48,705 nucleotides of DNA from Chara braunii. Lineage: Eukaryota; Streptophyta; Charophyceae; Charales; Characeae. Shown here in pieces: positions 1 to 11,328 of the stretch (the first letter of the stretch is position 1; each line of letters starts with the position of its first letter). The notes under the pieces were generated by a model. It saw only the letters and a list, made by a program, of their open reading frames with translations, was not told the DNA's origin and did not search any database. The stretch is taken from the NCBI GenBank assembly GCA_003427395.1, contig BFEA01000728.1:586937-635641 (forward strand), read 5' to 3'. The position numbers and the translations under genes were made by a program.

Positions 1-121
1 CGGCCATGGCTATGGTGGACCATGAGTGATACCTGCAGTAGAAAAGGGACTCGGACATGATTCTGGACCAGTCATTCAACATTGTATTATTATTTATTGT
101 ATGAATAAGTGAAGGGGGAGA

Positions 122-227
122 TAAGGAGGAGGAAGTTGTTGGGCGAAGAAGAAGAGCCTTGACATTGTCTTTGCTGGTGTTCATCTTCTTCTTCTTCTTT
201 CTTACATCTTCTTCTTCTTCTACTCCT
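122..227. repeat. GAA/CTT simple repeats in inverted arrangement
   Basis: A GAA/GGA-rich run (about 122-158) is followed by CTT-rich runs (about 186-227). The two could pair as an imperfect hairpin. Nothing around them looks coding. Confidence 0.6.
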
Positions 228-351
228 CTCTCTCCTTTCAAGTTCATTCATTTCTTTCTGCAATTGGATGGCATTGTACTTCGCAGTGGATGTGTATCTC
301 GAAATTGGTCAGGGTCATAACAGAAAAGCGAAACGCATCGTTCCGCCCCGT

Positions 352-448
352 GTACGATTGTTTGGGCGCGACTCGAAAAATTCAAAAACTTCAAAAACTT
401 CAAAAAAACATTTTCATCCCGCCTTGCGTACGATTGCTTGGGCGCGAC
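352..448 (+). repeat. Pair of 21-bp direct repeats 76 bp apart
   Basis: Two copies of a 21-base word beginning GTACGATTG and ending GGGCGCGAC lie at 352-372 and 428-448 and differ at one base. The intervening DNA holds three ATTCAAAAACTT-like words. The overlapping short open frames look incidental. Confidence 0.7.
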
Positions 449-569
449 ATTTTCCAGAACGGTAATGCCCCGCCGTACACATGAGATACCAGTCCTATGC
501 TGGCACTACACTGGTCGGAAAAAATTAAACTCACGTTTTAGTCTACCCGACATGGATATCTCGTTCTTT

Positions 570-1545
570 TCAGTCTAGGTTTAAGTTGTTCAGCCCTAGG
601 CCTGCTCCCAACATCGGGTTCTTTCGTGGACCAATTCTGCGCCTAGTCATCTTCATAACTTTTTCATTATTTCCTTGTCTGCTCTGAATTTCTTCGCACA
701 GGATCTCCACCCACTCGTCCCACGCTCCGTCCTTGGAGTCCAAAAACAAACTCAGTCTTGTGTCAAAAACTTCTGCTGGGAATCCCCGCCTCCGCAGTTC
801 CATTTGGAGTGTTAAGAGGGTCGGGTCAGCATGCTCCTTGTACAAGGTGTGGTTCCATATTCGGTGCAAATACCCGGTTATCACGACCTTCTTGGTCTGT
901 TTAGCTGAGTGAGATTCAAAGTCTTGCAGACCCTGAAATACCATGTTACCCTCCCTTTAACAGAGGCGGCCCGTTGGTCGTAATTGTCGTGCACATAACT
1001 AACAGGGGGTACATGTTCTTATGGATCTCGCAGCCCAAAAACGGCCATGTTCGAGCACCTTCATCTGTCCTCTTCAACGTCAGCTTCTCATCATAGCATC
1101 TTTTAAACCTTCCATAAATCCCCATTGCCTTCTCTAGGCTCTCCTTCTGGTCAATTCGGAAAGTTACAAACACGGTGACGTCATCTATCAGTCGACATCC
1201 ATAGACCTACTTCCTATCCTCTCCCAAGGTGTTCAGGAAAGAGTGCTCGCAGAAGGCACACAACAAGCACCCAAGGGCAGAGATGTTGCTTTTGCCCATT
1301 GGGATGCCCTTAGTTTGCTGAAGAATCACCGTGGCTTCCCTGTGCCAGTCCCAAGGGGCCTTTTCTTCATGACGTTCGCACGGGGCATCCTTCGTGTGAA
1401 TTTCGACATGGGGCCACCGCACGATGCGCGAATCCAACAGTTGTGCGGCGACGCATGGACCCCTGACGCAACGCCGAAACCGAAGACCCAGAGGGGACCT
1501 GAAAACCGCGCGCCCACAAATCCAAGCGGTGCCCGTGGAAATCAC
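570..1545 (-). pseudogene. Broken reverse transcriptase fragment (palm and thumb)
   Basis: Read on the minus strand this is the middle and end of a retroelement RT. Motif B is visible as QTKGIPMGKSN (about 1320-1270). Motif C is RLIDDVTVFV (about 1192-1172), and a motif E-like block FLGCEI follows about 50 residues later. A basic stretch, KQTKKVVITGYLHRIWNH, continues in another frame near 900-840 and looks like an RT thumb. One in-frame TAG near 1207, between motifs B and C, and a frameshift near 945 break the frame, so it is a pseudogene. Motif A and any nuclease domain were not found. The GIPMG-(F/L)IDD style suits Penelope-like or other non-LTR RTs better than Gypsy or Copia, but the family is unresolved. 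Confidence 0.72.
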
Positions 1546-1985
1546 ATCGCATTCTGCGATTTTGTTGGGGAGATGCTGTCGGACGGACGTCTCGCGCTGC
1601 CACTGCCGTCAACACCAGCGCCCCACACAGTTGGAGCGCCATAGTTGGCAAGCAGCACGAGGCCACAACTCCTCTCAAAGCGAAGGGACACACGTCCTTC
1701 TCTGTGCTCGCTTTCGTCGCGTCGACGCACCGCGCACATCCTCCATCTGCTTGTGTTTCTCTCCACCTTTCGCGTCGCGCACCACGTCACCTTCCGCATA
1801 GCAAGACGACCTGCCGACGACGCTTCCCGACTTTATTAAAAGGCGCTTCGACCACTCCACGCATTTGCCTCGCACACACAACACACTCGGCACAAGCCCC
1901 ACACAGCGCTGTCTCGATTGACGTTTGGGTTCGCACGCATCTCCAGACGACAATTTCATTCGGTGAGTGAGCACGCGGTCGGAAC
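1546..1985. other. GC-rich stretch without a convincing gene
   Basis: Several overlapping frames stay open on both strands, as expected for GC-rich DNA, but none has a recognisable domain. An AT-rich word, TTATTAAAAGG near 1836, could be a weak TATA-like box. No downstream gene supports this. Confidence 0.4.
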
Positions 1986-1991
1986 GTGTGT

Positions 1992-2032
<41 letters not shown>

Positions 2033-2081
2033 TGTGCTGACGTGTTTCTGTAGATTGAACGTGTGTGTGTGTGTGTGTGTA

Positions 2082-2113
<32 letters not shown>

Positions 2114-2290
2114 GGTGCGTGTGTGTGTGCGCGTGCCTGAGTGCGTGTGACACTGTGTGTGTGTGTGTATCAAGTTTCTGCCACAGGTGCTCGCAAGGAT
2201 TGCGTGTGTGTGTGCGTGTCTTTCAAGCTTGCTCGACCAAAAGGGTGTGTGCGTGTGTCTGTGTGTGCGTGTGTGTGTGTGTGTGTGTTT
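1986..2290. repeat. GT/CA microsatellite cluster
   Basis: Long (GT)n runs occur at about 1986-2032, 2061-2103 and 2260-2288, with shorter interrupted runs between. The frames that read through them encode only Cys-Val or Thr-His dipeptides and are not genes. Confidence 0.95.
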
Positions 2291-2754
2291 TGTCTCTGCG
2301 CAAGGTGTGCGCGCGAAGTTGTGCGCAAAGGTGTGCGCTCAGGGACAAATGATGTGGTGAGTATCGTTGTGGAGTGCACGTTTGCACATGCTCACGCGGC
2401 CATTTTTGAGTTCAATGCACGGTTGGTCGCTTGCCGCAACTCTCGCGTACGGGGCACGATGTGTGCGCAAGCGATCCAATGATTAACAACGGGGGGATCA
2501 GGCAATCAAACGATCAACAAAACGACGGGGTCTTCGTGATCGGCTGATTGGATGAGATGTACCGATTGTGTAGATTTGATCGTAGCACGGTGTGTGGGTG
2601 TGTCAATCGTGTCGGATGATTATTAGATTCCTATCATTTCGGCAGTCAAAACTACTTCGACGAACAGTTCGCTCGGTCATCGGCAAACTAGCAGGCCACT
2701 ACGCAGCAAAGAGCCTCCCGATCAGCCAGCCCAAAGGATGATTCATCAAAGTAT

Positions 2755-2866
2755 GCGGTGATAATGTTGAGACAGCACACGCGATCAATCGACCAATCGC
2801 GAAACACAATCAGATCACTCGCGATCGGTCGATTTTTCGTGTGTGTTGTCTCAATGTTATCACCGC
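2755..2866 (+). repeat. Imperfect hairpin with 47-bp arms
   Basis: The left arm (2755-2801) and right arm (2820-2866) are inverted copies matching at 40 of 47 positions around an 18-base loop. As a plus-strand RNA, four of the seven mismatches become G-U pairs, giving a long stem. The outer part begins GCGGTGATAA. It could be a small foldback element, a remnant MITE or a small-RNA precursor. Only the fold is seen; no transcript is implied. Confidence 0.8.
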
Positions 2867-2964
2867 GTGTGTGTTTCGCTCATTTCAATGGCAACATCAT
2901 AACACAAGCAGCTTACTGCCAACCGGTCGATTGATCACGTGTGTTGTCTCAATATTATCACCGC
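2841..2964 (+). repeat. Direct copy of the hairpin outer arm
   Basis: The 26-base outer part of the right arm (2841-2866) recurs at 2939-2964 with two mismatches, and some flanking DNA recurs too (TGTGTTTCGCT, then TTTCAAT). This is a partial 98-bp tandem duplication next to the hairpin. Confidence 0.8.
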
Positions 2965-3660
2965 GTTTGTGTTTCGCTGTTTCAATAGTAACATCAATGT
3001 TACCACAAGTGTGCGAGTTTCTCGCCCGCTCGCCCGTTCACATCGCGGGCAGTTCGTGTAAGCACCCTTCGCGCGACCGATCAGTAGATCGTTCGCTTGA
3101 TCAACTGATCAAGCAGTCGATCAACCCCCAACCGAGCAGTCGGTCAGTCAGTTCATCCTGCGAGATCTCTGGAGCAATCGACTGTCTGGTCGTCGATGGG
3201 CGAACGACATGTTCTTTCTCCACCAGCGCGCGAAGATGGTGTGCGACGTTTCTTTTGTGCATTCGTTAGTATCAACCATACACAACAACAATCGACTTTC
3301 AGTTTATCAATCGCCAGATAGTGAAAGATGTACTGTTCGATAGACTGATTGGTTGCCGACGAACGATTGATCTGTTCGCTGGTCGAAAGAAGAGCTTCCC
3401 GCGATCGAAACGAGTGAATGGACAGAACACAGGCATTGTGCGAGTGTTTTGTCAGTTCAGTCGTTCCGATCGTCGATTGCTCTTCATTCAACCAGCGGAC
3501 ACATCCATCGATCGCAGGCAATCCATCAGTCGATTGATCAGCAGACCTTTCACCATCTGTCGATTTAACAACCGATCGATCGCAGGTGAGCGCCCCGTCG
3601 TTCCCTTTCCCTGTTGTGCAGGGTCGGAACTAGCGACTGGACAAAAGTCATTTCCTCACA
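2965..3660. other. GATC/CGAT-rich spacer, no gene
   Basis: Short words such as CGATCGATC, GATCAACTGATC and TCGATTGATCA recur throughout. The open frames on both strands are complementary shadows without domains. It looks like decayed simple repeat. Confidence 0.5.
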
Positions 3661-3813
3661 ACCATGTTGCACATTGAACCTTGTTGGCCATCGAACCTTG
3701 TTGGACATCAAACCTTGTTGGGCATCGAACCTCGTTGGATGTCCAACCTTGTTGGACATTGAACGTTACTGGACGTCGAACCTCGTTGGTCATTGAAACT
3801 TGTTGCGCAATGA
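3661..3813 (+). repeat. 17-bp minisatellite, nine copies
   Basis: Nine consecutive 17-base units begin at 3661, 3678, 3695, 3712, 3729, 3746, 3763, 3780 and 3797. The consensus is ACCTTGTTGG-ACATCGA. Because 17 is not a multiple of three, every frame cycles through the array, so the open frames crossing it (TRFDAQQGLM-like on the minus strand) are by-products. Confidence 0.95.
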
Positions 3814-4288
3814 ATGTTGTTCAGCCACCACACCCCGCGGCATCGAAATGCAACGGTACCCCAACGTCCGATCGCGTCGCATTGTCGCCGACAAAGTCAT
3901 CGAATTCGGAAGGCCCCATTCACCGCAGACGGCGCAGAGCAATGCTCAAGTCCGTCGACATCCAAAATTTTCATCTACCTCTCTCGAGTTCTCTCTATCT
4001 CTCTCCATCTCTTCCTCCACCTCTCTCTCCGAACTCTCAGTCCATTTCCCAGTCCCACATCCTGTTGAAGTCTGGATCCCGGCGGACTTCCCATTTTCAC
4101 ATATCCCCTAATGTGGCTGTGGTCATTCTGCTGCCAAGCGATTTTGACAAACAACTCAAGTACGCCCGCATCCAAGCTTCGCACGTTGTCCAAACGGGGC
4201 ATCGGAACGAGGTCGTTCGAATCCGGCGCAATGAACATTGGCTATACCCACCTCTGAACTAAACAGATCGGGAAATCGGACAGCGGAA

Positions 4289-4312
4289 GAAGTTCGGATT
4301 CCGGCGAACTTC
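4289..4312 (+). repeat. Type copy of the 24-bp dyad motif
   Basis: GAAGTTCG, then GATTCCGG, then CGAACTTC: perfect 8-base inverted arms around an 8-base centre. Other well-preserved copies start at 4418, 4643, 5253 and 10124. Many copies carry GGATCC in the centre. Confidence 0.9.
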
Positions 4313-6564
4313 GCATTCACGTCTTTCCTTTGATGCGCTCGCCGATTCGTACAGCAACACAAGCATGTCCAAATCCGCAGGCGCATCAGAGGACCGATGG
4401 AGGTTGGTTGAAGACGCGAAGTTCGCCGGAATCCGAACTTCTTCTCATTACCGATTTCACGATATGTTTAATTCACTCGCGAACATGGCCAACGACCGTG
4501 CTTCAAATACACGGGGCAACCCCAGACCGCAGCCACACCAGAGGATTTGTGAAATTGTGAAGTCCGCCGGGATCCGGACTTCAAGAGAGTGTGAGACAGC
4601 GAGTTTGACAGACAGTTGTCTCTCTCGCTCACGCACTCTCGCGAAGTTCGGATCCCGACGAACTTCATTCGAACAATAACCAAGTCCGCCCAAATCCGAA
4701 CTTCACGGTATTCCCCAACAGAATCACCGAATATGTTTGCTCGAATCATATCTTGGAACGTTAGCTGCGTCCAAGACCAAACGTCGCATATCGCGAACCG
4801 GACAGCATGCAAATTGCGGATGATGGCGGACTTCGCCATTCCATCGGACCTCTTTTGTGGATGTGGTCCACCTGGTGCGTCGGGGATTTCACCAACCACG
4901 CAAGTGCTGATCCAGGCACACTCGTTGAGTGCGGATCCCGACGAACTTCACATTTTCGCATGTTTTCAGTTATGATTGTGGTCTTTCTTGCGCCCCTTGG
5001 GTTGCAATAAGAACACAAGGTCGCCCGGAACCAAACTTCGCGTTTTGCCCTATCGTGAAAATCGTAAAGGTTCCTCGAGTCTGGCCGCCGAACGTTGGCT
5101 GCATCCGCTGTGGTACTTAACACATTGCGAAACCGGACAGCGAAACAAATTCGGACGCAGGCGGACCACTCATTTTCGTCTAGCCCCCAATGACACTGTG
5201 GTTTTCCTCCTCCGCAGCCGAACTAAACAGATCGCGAAATCGGGCAGCAGAAGAAGTTCGGATTACGGCGAACTTCGCATTCTCATCTGTCCTCTGATGT
5301 GCCCGTCGATTCGTACAGCAACACAAGCATGTCCAAATTTGCAGGTGCATCAGAGGACCGATGACGGTTGGTTGAATACGCGAAGTTCACCGGAATCCGA
5401 ACTTCTTTTGCTTACCGATTTCGCAATATGTTAAGTTTAATCGCAAACATGGCCAACAACCGTGCTTCGAATACGCGGGCCAACCCAAGACCACAACCAC
5501 ACCAGAGGATTTGTGAAATTGTGAAGTCTGCCGGGATCCGGACTTCAAGAGAGTGTGGGACTGCGAGTTTGATAGAAAGTTGTCTCTCTCTCTCACGCAG
5601 TCTCGCGAAGTTCGGATCCCGACGAGCTTCATTCGAACAATAACTAACTCCGCCCGAATCCGAACTTCACGGTATTCCGAAACGGAATCACTGAATATTT
5701 TTGCTCGAATCAGATCTTAGAACGTTAGCTGCGTCCAAGACCAAACGTCGCATATCGCGAAACCAGACAGCATTCAAATTGCGGATGATAGCGGACTTCG
5801 CCTTTCTATTGCACCTTTTTTTGTGGCTGTGGTCGACCCGGTTCGTCGGGGATTTCACCAACCACGCAAGTACTGATTCTGGCACACTCGTTAAGTGCGG
5901 ATCTTGGCGAAATTCGCATTTTCGGATGTTTTCAGTTATGACTGTGGTCTTTTAGGTGCCCCGTGGATTGCAACGAGAACACAAGTTCACCCGGAACCGA
6001 AGTTCGCGTTTTGCCCTATCGTGAAAACCGTAAAGGTTCCTCGAGTCCTGCCACCGAACGTTAGTTGCATCCGCTATGGTGCTTAACACATTGCGAAACC
6101 AGACATAGTATTCCGAAACAGAATCACCGAATATTTTTGCTCGAATCAGATCTTCGAACGTTAGCTGCGTCCAAGACCAAACATCGCATATCGCGAAACC
6201 GGACAGCATGCAAATTGCGGATGATGGCGGACTTCGCCATCATTGCACCTTTTTTTGTGGCTGTGGTCGACCCGGTTCGTCGGGGATTTCACCAACCACG
6301 CTAGTACTGATTCTGGCACACTCGTTAAGTGCGGATCTCAGTGAACTTTGCATTTTCACATGTTTTCAGTTATGACTGTGATCTTTCTCGCGCCCCGTGG
6401 ATTGCAACAAGAACACAAGTTCACCCGGAACCGAACTTCGCGTTTTGCCCTATCGTGAAAACCGTAAAGGTTCCTCGAGTCCGGCCATCGAACGTTAGTT
6501 GCATCCGCTACGGTGCTTAACACATTGCGAAACCAGACAGCTGAACAAGTTCGGATGCAGGCGG

Positions 6565-6776
6565 ACTACTCATTTTCGTCTAGCCTCCAACGACACTGTG
6601 GTTTTCCTCCTGCGCAGTGGATTTCACCAAACACGCAAGTACAGAACCCGTCTCTCTCTTTACCTCTTTCTCGCACCCTCCTTAAGTTCGGATCCGGTGA
6701 ACTTCGTGTTTCCACATGCCTATTGGTCTGCCTTGTGGCCCTGGATCGGACTCGCATTTCCGTCTAACCTTGAACG
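6565..6776 (+). repeat. Block repeated at 8161-8378
   Basis: The block from CATTTTCGTCTAGCC to CCGTCTAACCT reappears at 8161-8378 with the same internal order: ACACTGTGGTTTT, ACACGCAAGTA, CTCCTTAAGT plus dyad, CCACATGCC. About 1.4 kb of unrelated DNA separates the two copies. Confidence 0.85.
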
Positions 6777-8160
6777 ATTTGTTTTTACACAAACGACGAA
6801 CAATTTGACTACAAAGACTGCAACTTTTTCTGTCGTCATTTGTTGGGTGTTCTCGAATCCCGATGTTAAACGTGTTTATAAATAGTTCGGCTTAGATAGG
6901 CAAGTACCATTAGTGGAAGTTAGGAATGGAGAAAATGTCGTTTGATTGGGGGGAGGAAATGCAGTTACGAGAACACATCGGTCGGAGCTGCATGCCCGTG
7001 TGCTTGTACAGTACATGTACTTGAACGCATGTAGAAACCTTGTGAATATTCAGTTCGGGACGTGACGACTGGGTGTTGGCATCACGAGGGGAGTTTTTGT
7101 TTGCCAACTTTGTCTATACGAGTGTCCACATGTCCGTATGTGCCGTTTGATATATGCGCGTGATGTGTAGGGTGCATAATGTCGTTGAGAACGTCGACAA
7201 GCATCGGCATCTGTCCCGAGACGCACAAGCGCTTAGCAGAACCGTTTCCTCCTTGTGCGAAATCGGTGTGGCGTCGTGACGGTCATACGTGGATCCACGA
7301 AGCAACCAGAGAGGACTTTGAAGAGGACTCATGGATGACCGTCGTCCCGTACATGAACCGGCCTCTTGACGGCTGGTGCGGTGGTACTTGGAACGCGATT
7401 AAGAGTGGTTGCCCTTGGGCAAGTCAGTACAAGTTTGCCAATATGTTAGAGTTCGGGAACCTCATTACATTGCCTAATGGTGTCCTCGAGCACAAGCTCC
7501 TGAACTGTATGTGCAAAACACTCCGCTTCATTAGCCGCTATAGCAGTCGCCTCGACTGCGACTAGATCAGGTCGTCGCCACAAACTTGGGGAGGTTTGTG
7601 GAAACAAGAGTTGGTGGACTGTGCTCGTCATTGTTCATTCTTGGAGCAGTACCCGCTCCGTTGCCCCGGGATTTCTCCACAAGCTGTGTCGTACTGTTGT
7701 GTGCGGTTGACTGTATCCGGATCTGATTTCGCCAGAGTGTCATGTGTCGCTACTTCGAACAAAAGTAGGAAACTCGTCGATGAAGTTGTGCGTGTGTCAC
7801 GCAACGAGGTGGTAATTGAGGGGTCCAAGTTCGTGCCTATGGTTGGGCATCCTGGTGTAGATGGGTGGTGAGATTTGGTGATAGCAGGCCAGGTCGGAGA
7901 TTTTTCGTTGTGGCATGAGGTGGAAGAGAAAGTATCCGACATACGAGACTGTATAGGATGAATGCTATGTATGGTTTCGGCTAGATCAGGACGGGTTGTC
8001 AGACCTTGTGTTTAAGGGAAAAGAAGCGAGAGGTGTGAGAGGCATGTGTGTAGCCGAAAATGGTAGATGTGAAGTATTAGAGAGAGGTGTAAGAGGCAGT
8101 CGTTGCAAGTAGACGCTATACCACGCACTTGTGGTGTGAACCCCGGGCAATCCAATTAAA
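6777..8160. other. Spacer between dyad arrays, two unassigned ORFs
   Basis: This 1.4-kb block carries no dyads. Two successive plus-strand open frames, at 7179-7565 (128 codons, Trp- and Cys-containing, with a WCGGTWNAIKSGCPW stretch) and 7596-7871 (91 codons), lie here. Neither shows a family signature I recognise. They could be fragments of one spliced or mobile-element gene or chance frames. Near 8025-8090 the words GAGAGGTGTGAGAGGCA and GAGAGGTGTAAGAGGCAG form a short direct repeat. Confidence 0.4.
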
Positions 8161-9330
8161 CTCATTTTTCGTCTAGCCTCCAACGACACTGTGGTTTTGC
8201 TACTGCGCAGCAGATTTCACGAAACACGCAAGTAGAGAACCTATATCTCGTACTTAGCGTCTCTCTCCGGCACCCTCCTTAAGTTTGGATCCCGGCGAAC
8301 TTCGCGTTCCCACATGCCCTTTGATCTGACTGTGGTCTTCCTTGTGCCCCTTCATCGGACCACCATTTCCGTCTAACCTCATACGTGCATATGGATGCCT
8401 GCTGCATCTCGGGTTGTGACAACCTCAGAAGTGCGGATCCAGTCTTTCTATATGTCTCTCTTTCTCGCAGCCTCCTTAAGTTCGGATCCCAGCGAACTTC
8501 GCACTTCGCCTGTCTATTGAACTGACAGTGGTCTTCCTAATCCCCAGTGGATTGTAACAACAGCCCGTGTCCGCCCGAATCCAGACTTCTCTTTTTGCCT
8601 GGATAGGGTCACAGGACATGCTAGACCGGCTCCTGCGTTCGAACTTGGCTGCAACCGACGCCAAGCTACGCATAACGCTGATCGTACAGCAGAAGAAGTG
8701 CGGATGCGGGCGGACTTCTCATTTTCAACTAGCCTTTCATGCAAGTGTGGACTTCTCGGATCGTCGTTGAGTTTAACAACCACATAATTACGGATCGTGT
8801 GTCTCTTTCACCGTCTCTCTCTATCGCACCCTCCTTAAGTTCGGATCCTGGCGAACTTCCCGTTTTCGGCTGCATGTTGGTCTGTCTGTGGTCTTCCTGG
8901 TGCCCGGTGGATCGCGCGAACCACCCTAGTTCACCCGCGTCCGACTTCTTTTTTGCCCGTATGCAGTTGCGGAGTGTGCTTGCACGGGAACGACCTTGGA
9001 ACGCTGGCTGCATCGGCTGCAGTCTTGCTTGTTCCCTGTGGATTACAAAAACCACAAACATACGGATCCTGTCTCTCTCTCTCTCGAGCTCTCTCTCTCT
9101 CTCACCCTCTTCAATTTCGGATCCCGACGAACTTCGCGTGCTCAACTGTCCGAATCGGGGTTCCGGAAGGTCTTTGTGGGCGGAAGCCACTGCACCGTCC
9201 AGCCGACATCCGAGCTTCGCATACTGAGCGGAGGCCCGTGGCCCGTCCTGCGCGAGCTACGAACAGGACCGCCCACCGATTCCCTTGCGACATGCCCGCA
9301 TTCTAAGTCCGCCGGCATCCGAACTTCACA
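8161..9330 (+). repeat. Dyad-motif array B
   Basis: Dyad copies continue near 8281, 8478, 8562, 8695, 8838, 9110 and 9305, often preceded by CTCCTTAAG and by CT-rich tracts (for example 9070-9107). ACTGTGGTCTTCCT-like words recur after many copies, as in array A. No coding sequence is supported. Confidence 0.88.
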
Positions 9331-10322
9331 AATTCTCAATGCGTAACTGACTCGGACACCCGTCTGCGAAATAGGTTTGGTCCCAATGTCGTTATCGCCT
9401 GACCACCTACAAGATGTGCCAAACAGTCGTTCATTGTCTTCGCGAATTGCCAAAAGCACTCTTAGGGGTTCTTGTTGCGGGGTTTGGGTCCGTTCGCGGC
9501 GGAGTTTAGTTCTGCCTGAACAGATTTGGGGTACAGTGAGCACAAGGTCCCCGTCGTGAGAGCTTCTTGTTGGATCTGGATCTGTTTTAAGCAGAGTTTC
9601 GCACTCCACAAACAGAATTCCCATCCGGTTCTCGCAGGTTATTAGTTGTTCGGGCGGTCTTTCGAGATGCTTCATCGTAACTGGGGCAAATGTGGCAGGC
9701 CTCCTGGGACTATGGACGAGTATAACTTCACCGGCATCCGAACAAGAATGCCGCACGGTGCTTTGAAGTTGTGGCAATTCAACCGGGTACGACGGACACC
9801 AATGACTGAAGGTTTCCGTCGAGGTCCGCCGACATCCGAACTTCACGCAATGCGGCAACGGGTCGTGTGGTCCGCAGAGAACGAGAGAGAGGTCCAAATC
9901 CATATGTGCACACTAAGGGTTCCGTGTTGCGCTCCACCAAGATAATATATTCGTGTTCGTGAGTATGACATGCCTCATCAATGTAAGTCTGAATCCTGGC
10001 GAATTGCGGTTATTTCCATCGGCATGCATCAGCGCCAGTGAAAATGATGGCCGCATGACGTGTGTCGCATTTCCAAAGATTTTTCGCGTTGCTAGAGGGG
10101 GGTTGTTAAAGGGCTTCGTGTACGAAGTTCGCCGTAGTCCGAACTTCTTGGTTTGGGAACGACGTGATGTGGCCGACGTGTGCAGTGAAGTGTTTCCCGA
10201 CTGTGTTTGTGGTGCTTCGTTATCGCCTGCGTTGTGGTTTGACTGTGTCTTGACTGTTTCTGCTCTTGTTATCCCAAACCTGACAGCGTGGTGGTTTGCT
10301 TTATTTGCGGTGTCGTCCGCAG
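9331..10322 (+). other. Upstream region of the ParB/methylase/Ulp1 gene
   Basis: Scattered dyads remain near 9727, 9820 and 10124-10147 (the last with perfect arms). An AT-rich word, GATAATATATTCG near 9941, is a possible TATA-like element. A good splice acceptor, TCGTCCGCAG, ends at 10322, six bases before the candidate ATG, so a 5-prime UTR intron is possible. The large frames on both strands between 9142 and 10530 have no recognisable domains. Confidence 0.45.
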
Positions 10323-10327
10323 ACACG

Positions 10328-11328
10328 ATGTCTTTGTCGAGGGGCGAGGGGGAGCCTGCTAGGACCTCCGGGACGGGATCAGGAAAAGATTCCACAAAAC
10401 GGTCGTCTACGGCCTCGAAATCGTGGGCGGACCACTCAAGGTCGAAATGGTTCGTCGACTGGTGTTGTGAGGATGCTTCCAACCCCGTTAAACAGCCGTG
10501 TGGTCCTGTCATCTTCGTCGAAGCCAACAAGCGGCGTAGGGTTTTGGGGGCTGTCTTGCGGTGGGAGGACGCGAAAGGCAGTCGTCGACGGTTCTATATG
10601 AAAAATGTTTACAGTGCGAAGGGCAACGTCGTCAGCAATTCGAAGGGGGCGCTGCTGGACATGCATTTGTTCGAGGGGTTCGGAACACCCCTTTCTACAA
10701 TGACCTCGTGCGGCAGGGGGGGTTTGTTTTGGGTCGAGAGTTTTTTAACTTGTTGGAGGAGAAGGACGTCCCCTGCGACGTCGGCCCCGCCCTGGAGCTG
10801 TCAATGCCCTTGCAGTTGTGCGGCGGTTGTGAATCCAGTGGGGCTGCGCTAGAGGGGAGGGATCTGGGTTCTGGTGCGGCTACAGAGCTGCAGCGGAGGG
10901 AGAGCCGCAGTCAATTCGACGACAGCGAAGATGAGGCAACACCACTACCGACTTCTTCGCCGTTGAGCCGAAGAGTCCATTCCGTGTTGTCTATACCTGG
11001 GGTCCGGCAAGCAGCACCGGTTCGAGAGGAGGTCGCAGCGGATCCCAGAAAGGCGGCAGTCCAGTGTGAGCTCGACTTGAAGACAGCCGAGGGCCATGGC
11101 ACGGAGGACGAGACCGTGGGCGGAGAGGGAACACAGGGCACTCCGCAAAAAAAACAGGGAGATCGTGAAGACGATTTGGTCGGCTTTTCGAAGAAACAAA
11201 AGACCAAGGCCCCAAAGAGTGCGGGGGAGAAACGAAAGGGAACGGGGGGGGAACAGGACCGTCCGGGTAGCAAACATCCGGCTTCGAAACAGAAGCAACC
11301 TGCGTCGGGACCTTCTTTGCCACGGCAT
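10328..11328 (+). pseudogene. N-terminal region of the composite gene, unknown
   Basis: From the ATG at 10328 a basic Ser/Thr-rich start leads to a compact region (KWFVDWCCED, then GPVIFVEANKRRR, RFYMKNVY) that could be a small beta-rich domain. Near 10685 the frame shifts by one base and continues as NTPFYNDLVRQGG and FVLGREFFNLLEEKDVPC. From about 10880 to 11320 follows a disordered Lys/Glu/Ser/Pro-rich segment with nuclear-localisation-like clusters (KKQKTK, GEKRKG). I do not recognise the family. The segment leads straight into the ParB-like module in the same frame. Confidence 0.5.

Larger units (their letters stand above)
4067..6776 (+). repeat. Dyad-motif array A with ~964-bp tandem units
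   Basis: The region is built from a 24-base dyad (arms GAAGTTCG and CGAACTTC, 8-base centre such as GATCCCGG) occurring in both orientations. Clear copies lie at 4067, 4289, 4418, 4559, 4643, 5253, 5382, 5523 and 5607, with more degenerate ones between. Larger units exist: 4261-5224 is repeated as 5225 to about 6105, and a partial third unit runs from about 6106 to 6770. Words such as GTGGATTTCACC, ACTGTGGT and CGTTAGCTGCGTCC recur at fixed places. The open frames of 60-150 codons across it read through repeats and share IRTS/SRRTS peptides on both strands because the motif is palindromic. No gene is supported. Confidence 0.92.

Noticed and set aside
1207-1970. Large overlapping open frames on both strands (up to 133 codons)
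   Set aside because: GC-rich DNA keeps several frames open by chance; only the minus frame with RT motifs is coherent.
1787-2480. Cys-Val and Thr-His repeat proteins
   Set aside because: They are translations of the GT/CA microsatellite.
4067-9300. Many 60-150 codon frames sharing IRTS, SRRTS and similar peptides
   Set aside because: The shared peptides come from the palindromic DNA motif read in different frames and strands, not from a protein family.
4067-9330. CRISPR array
   Set aside because: The dyads are short and palindromic, but spacing is irregular, both orientations occur, spacers are themselves repeated, no cas gene is present, and the DNA is eukaryotic in style.
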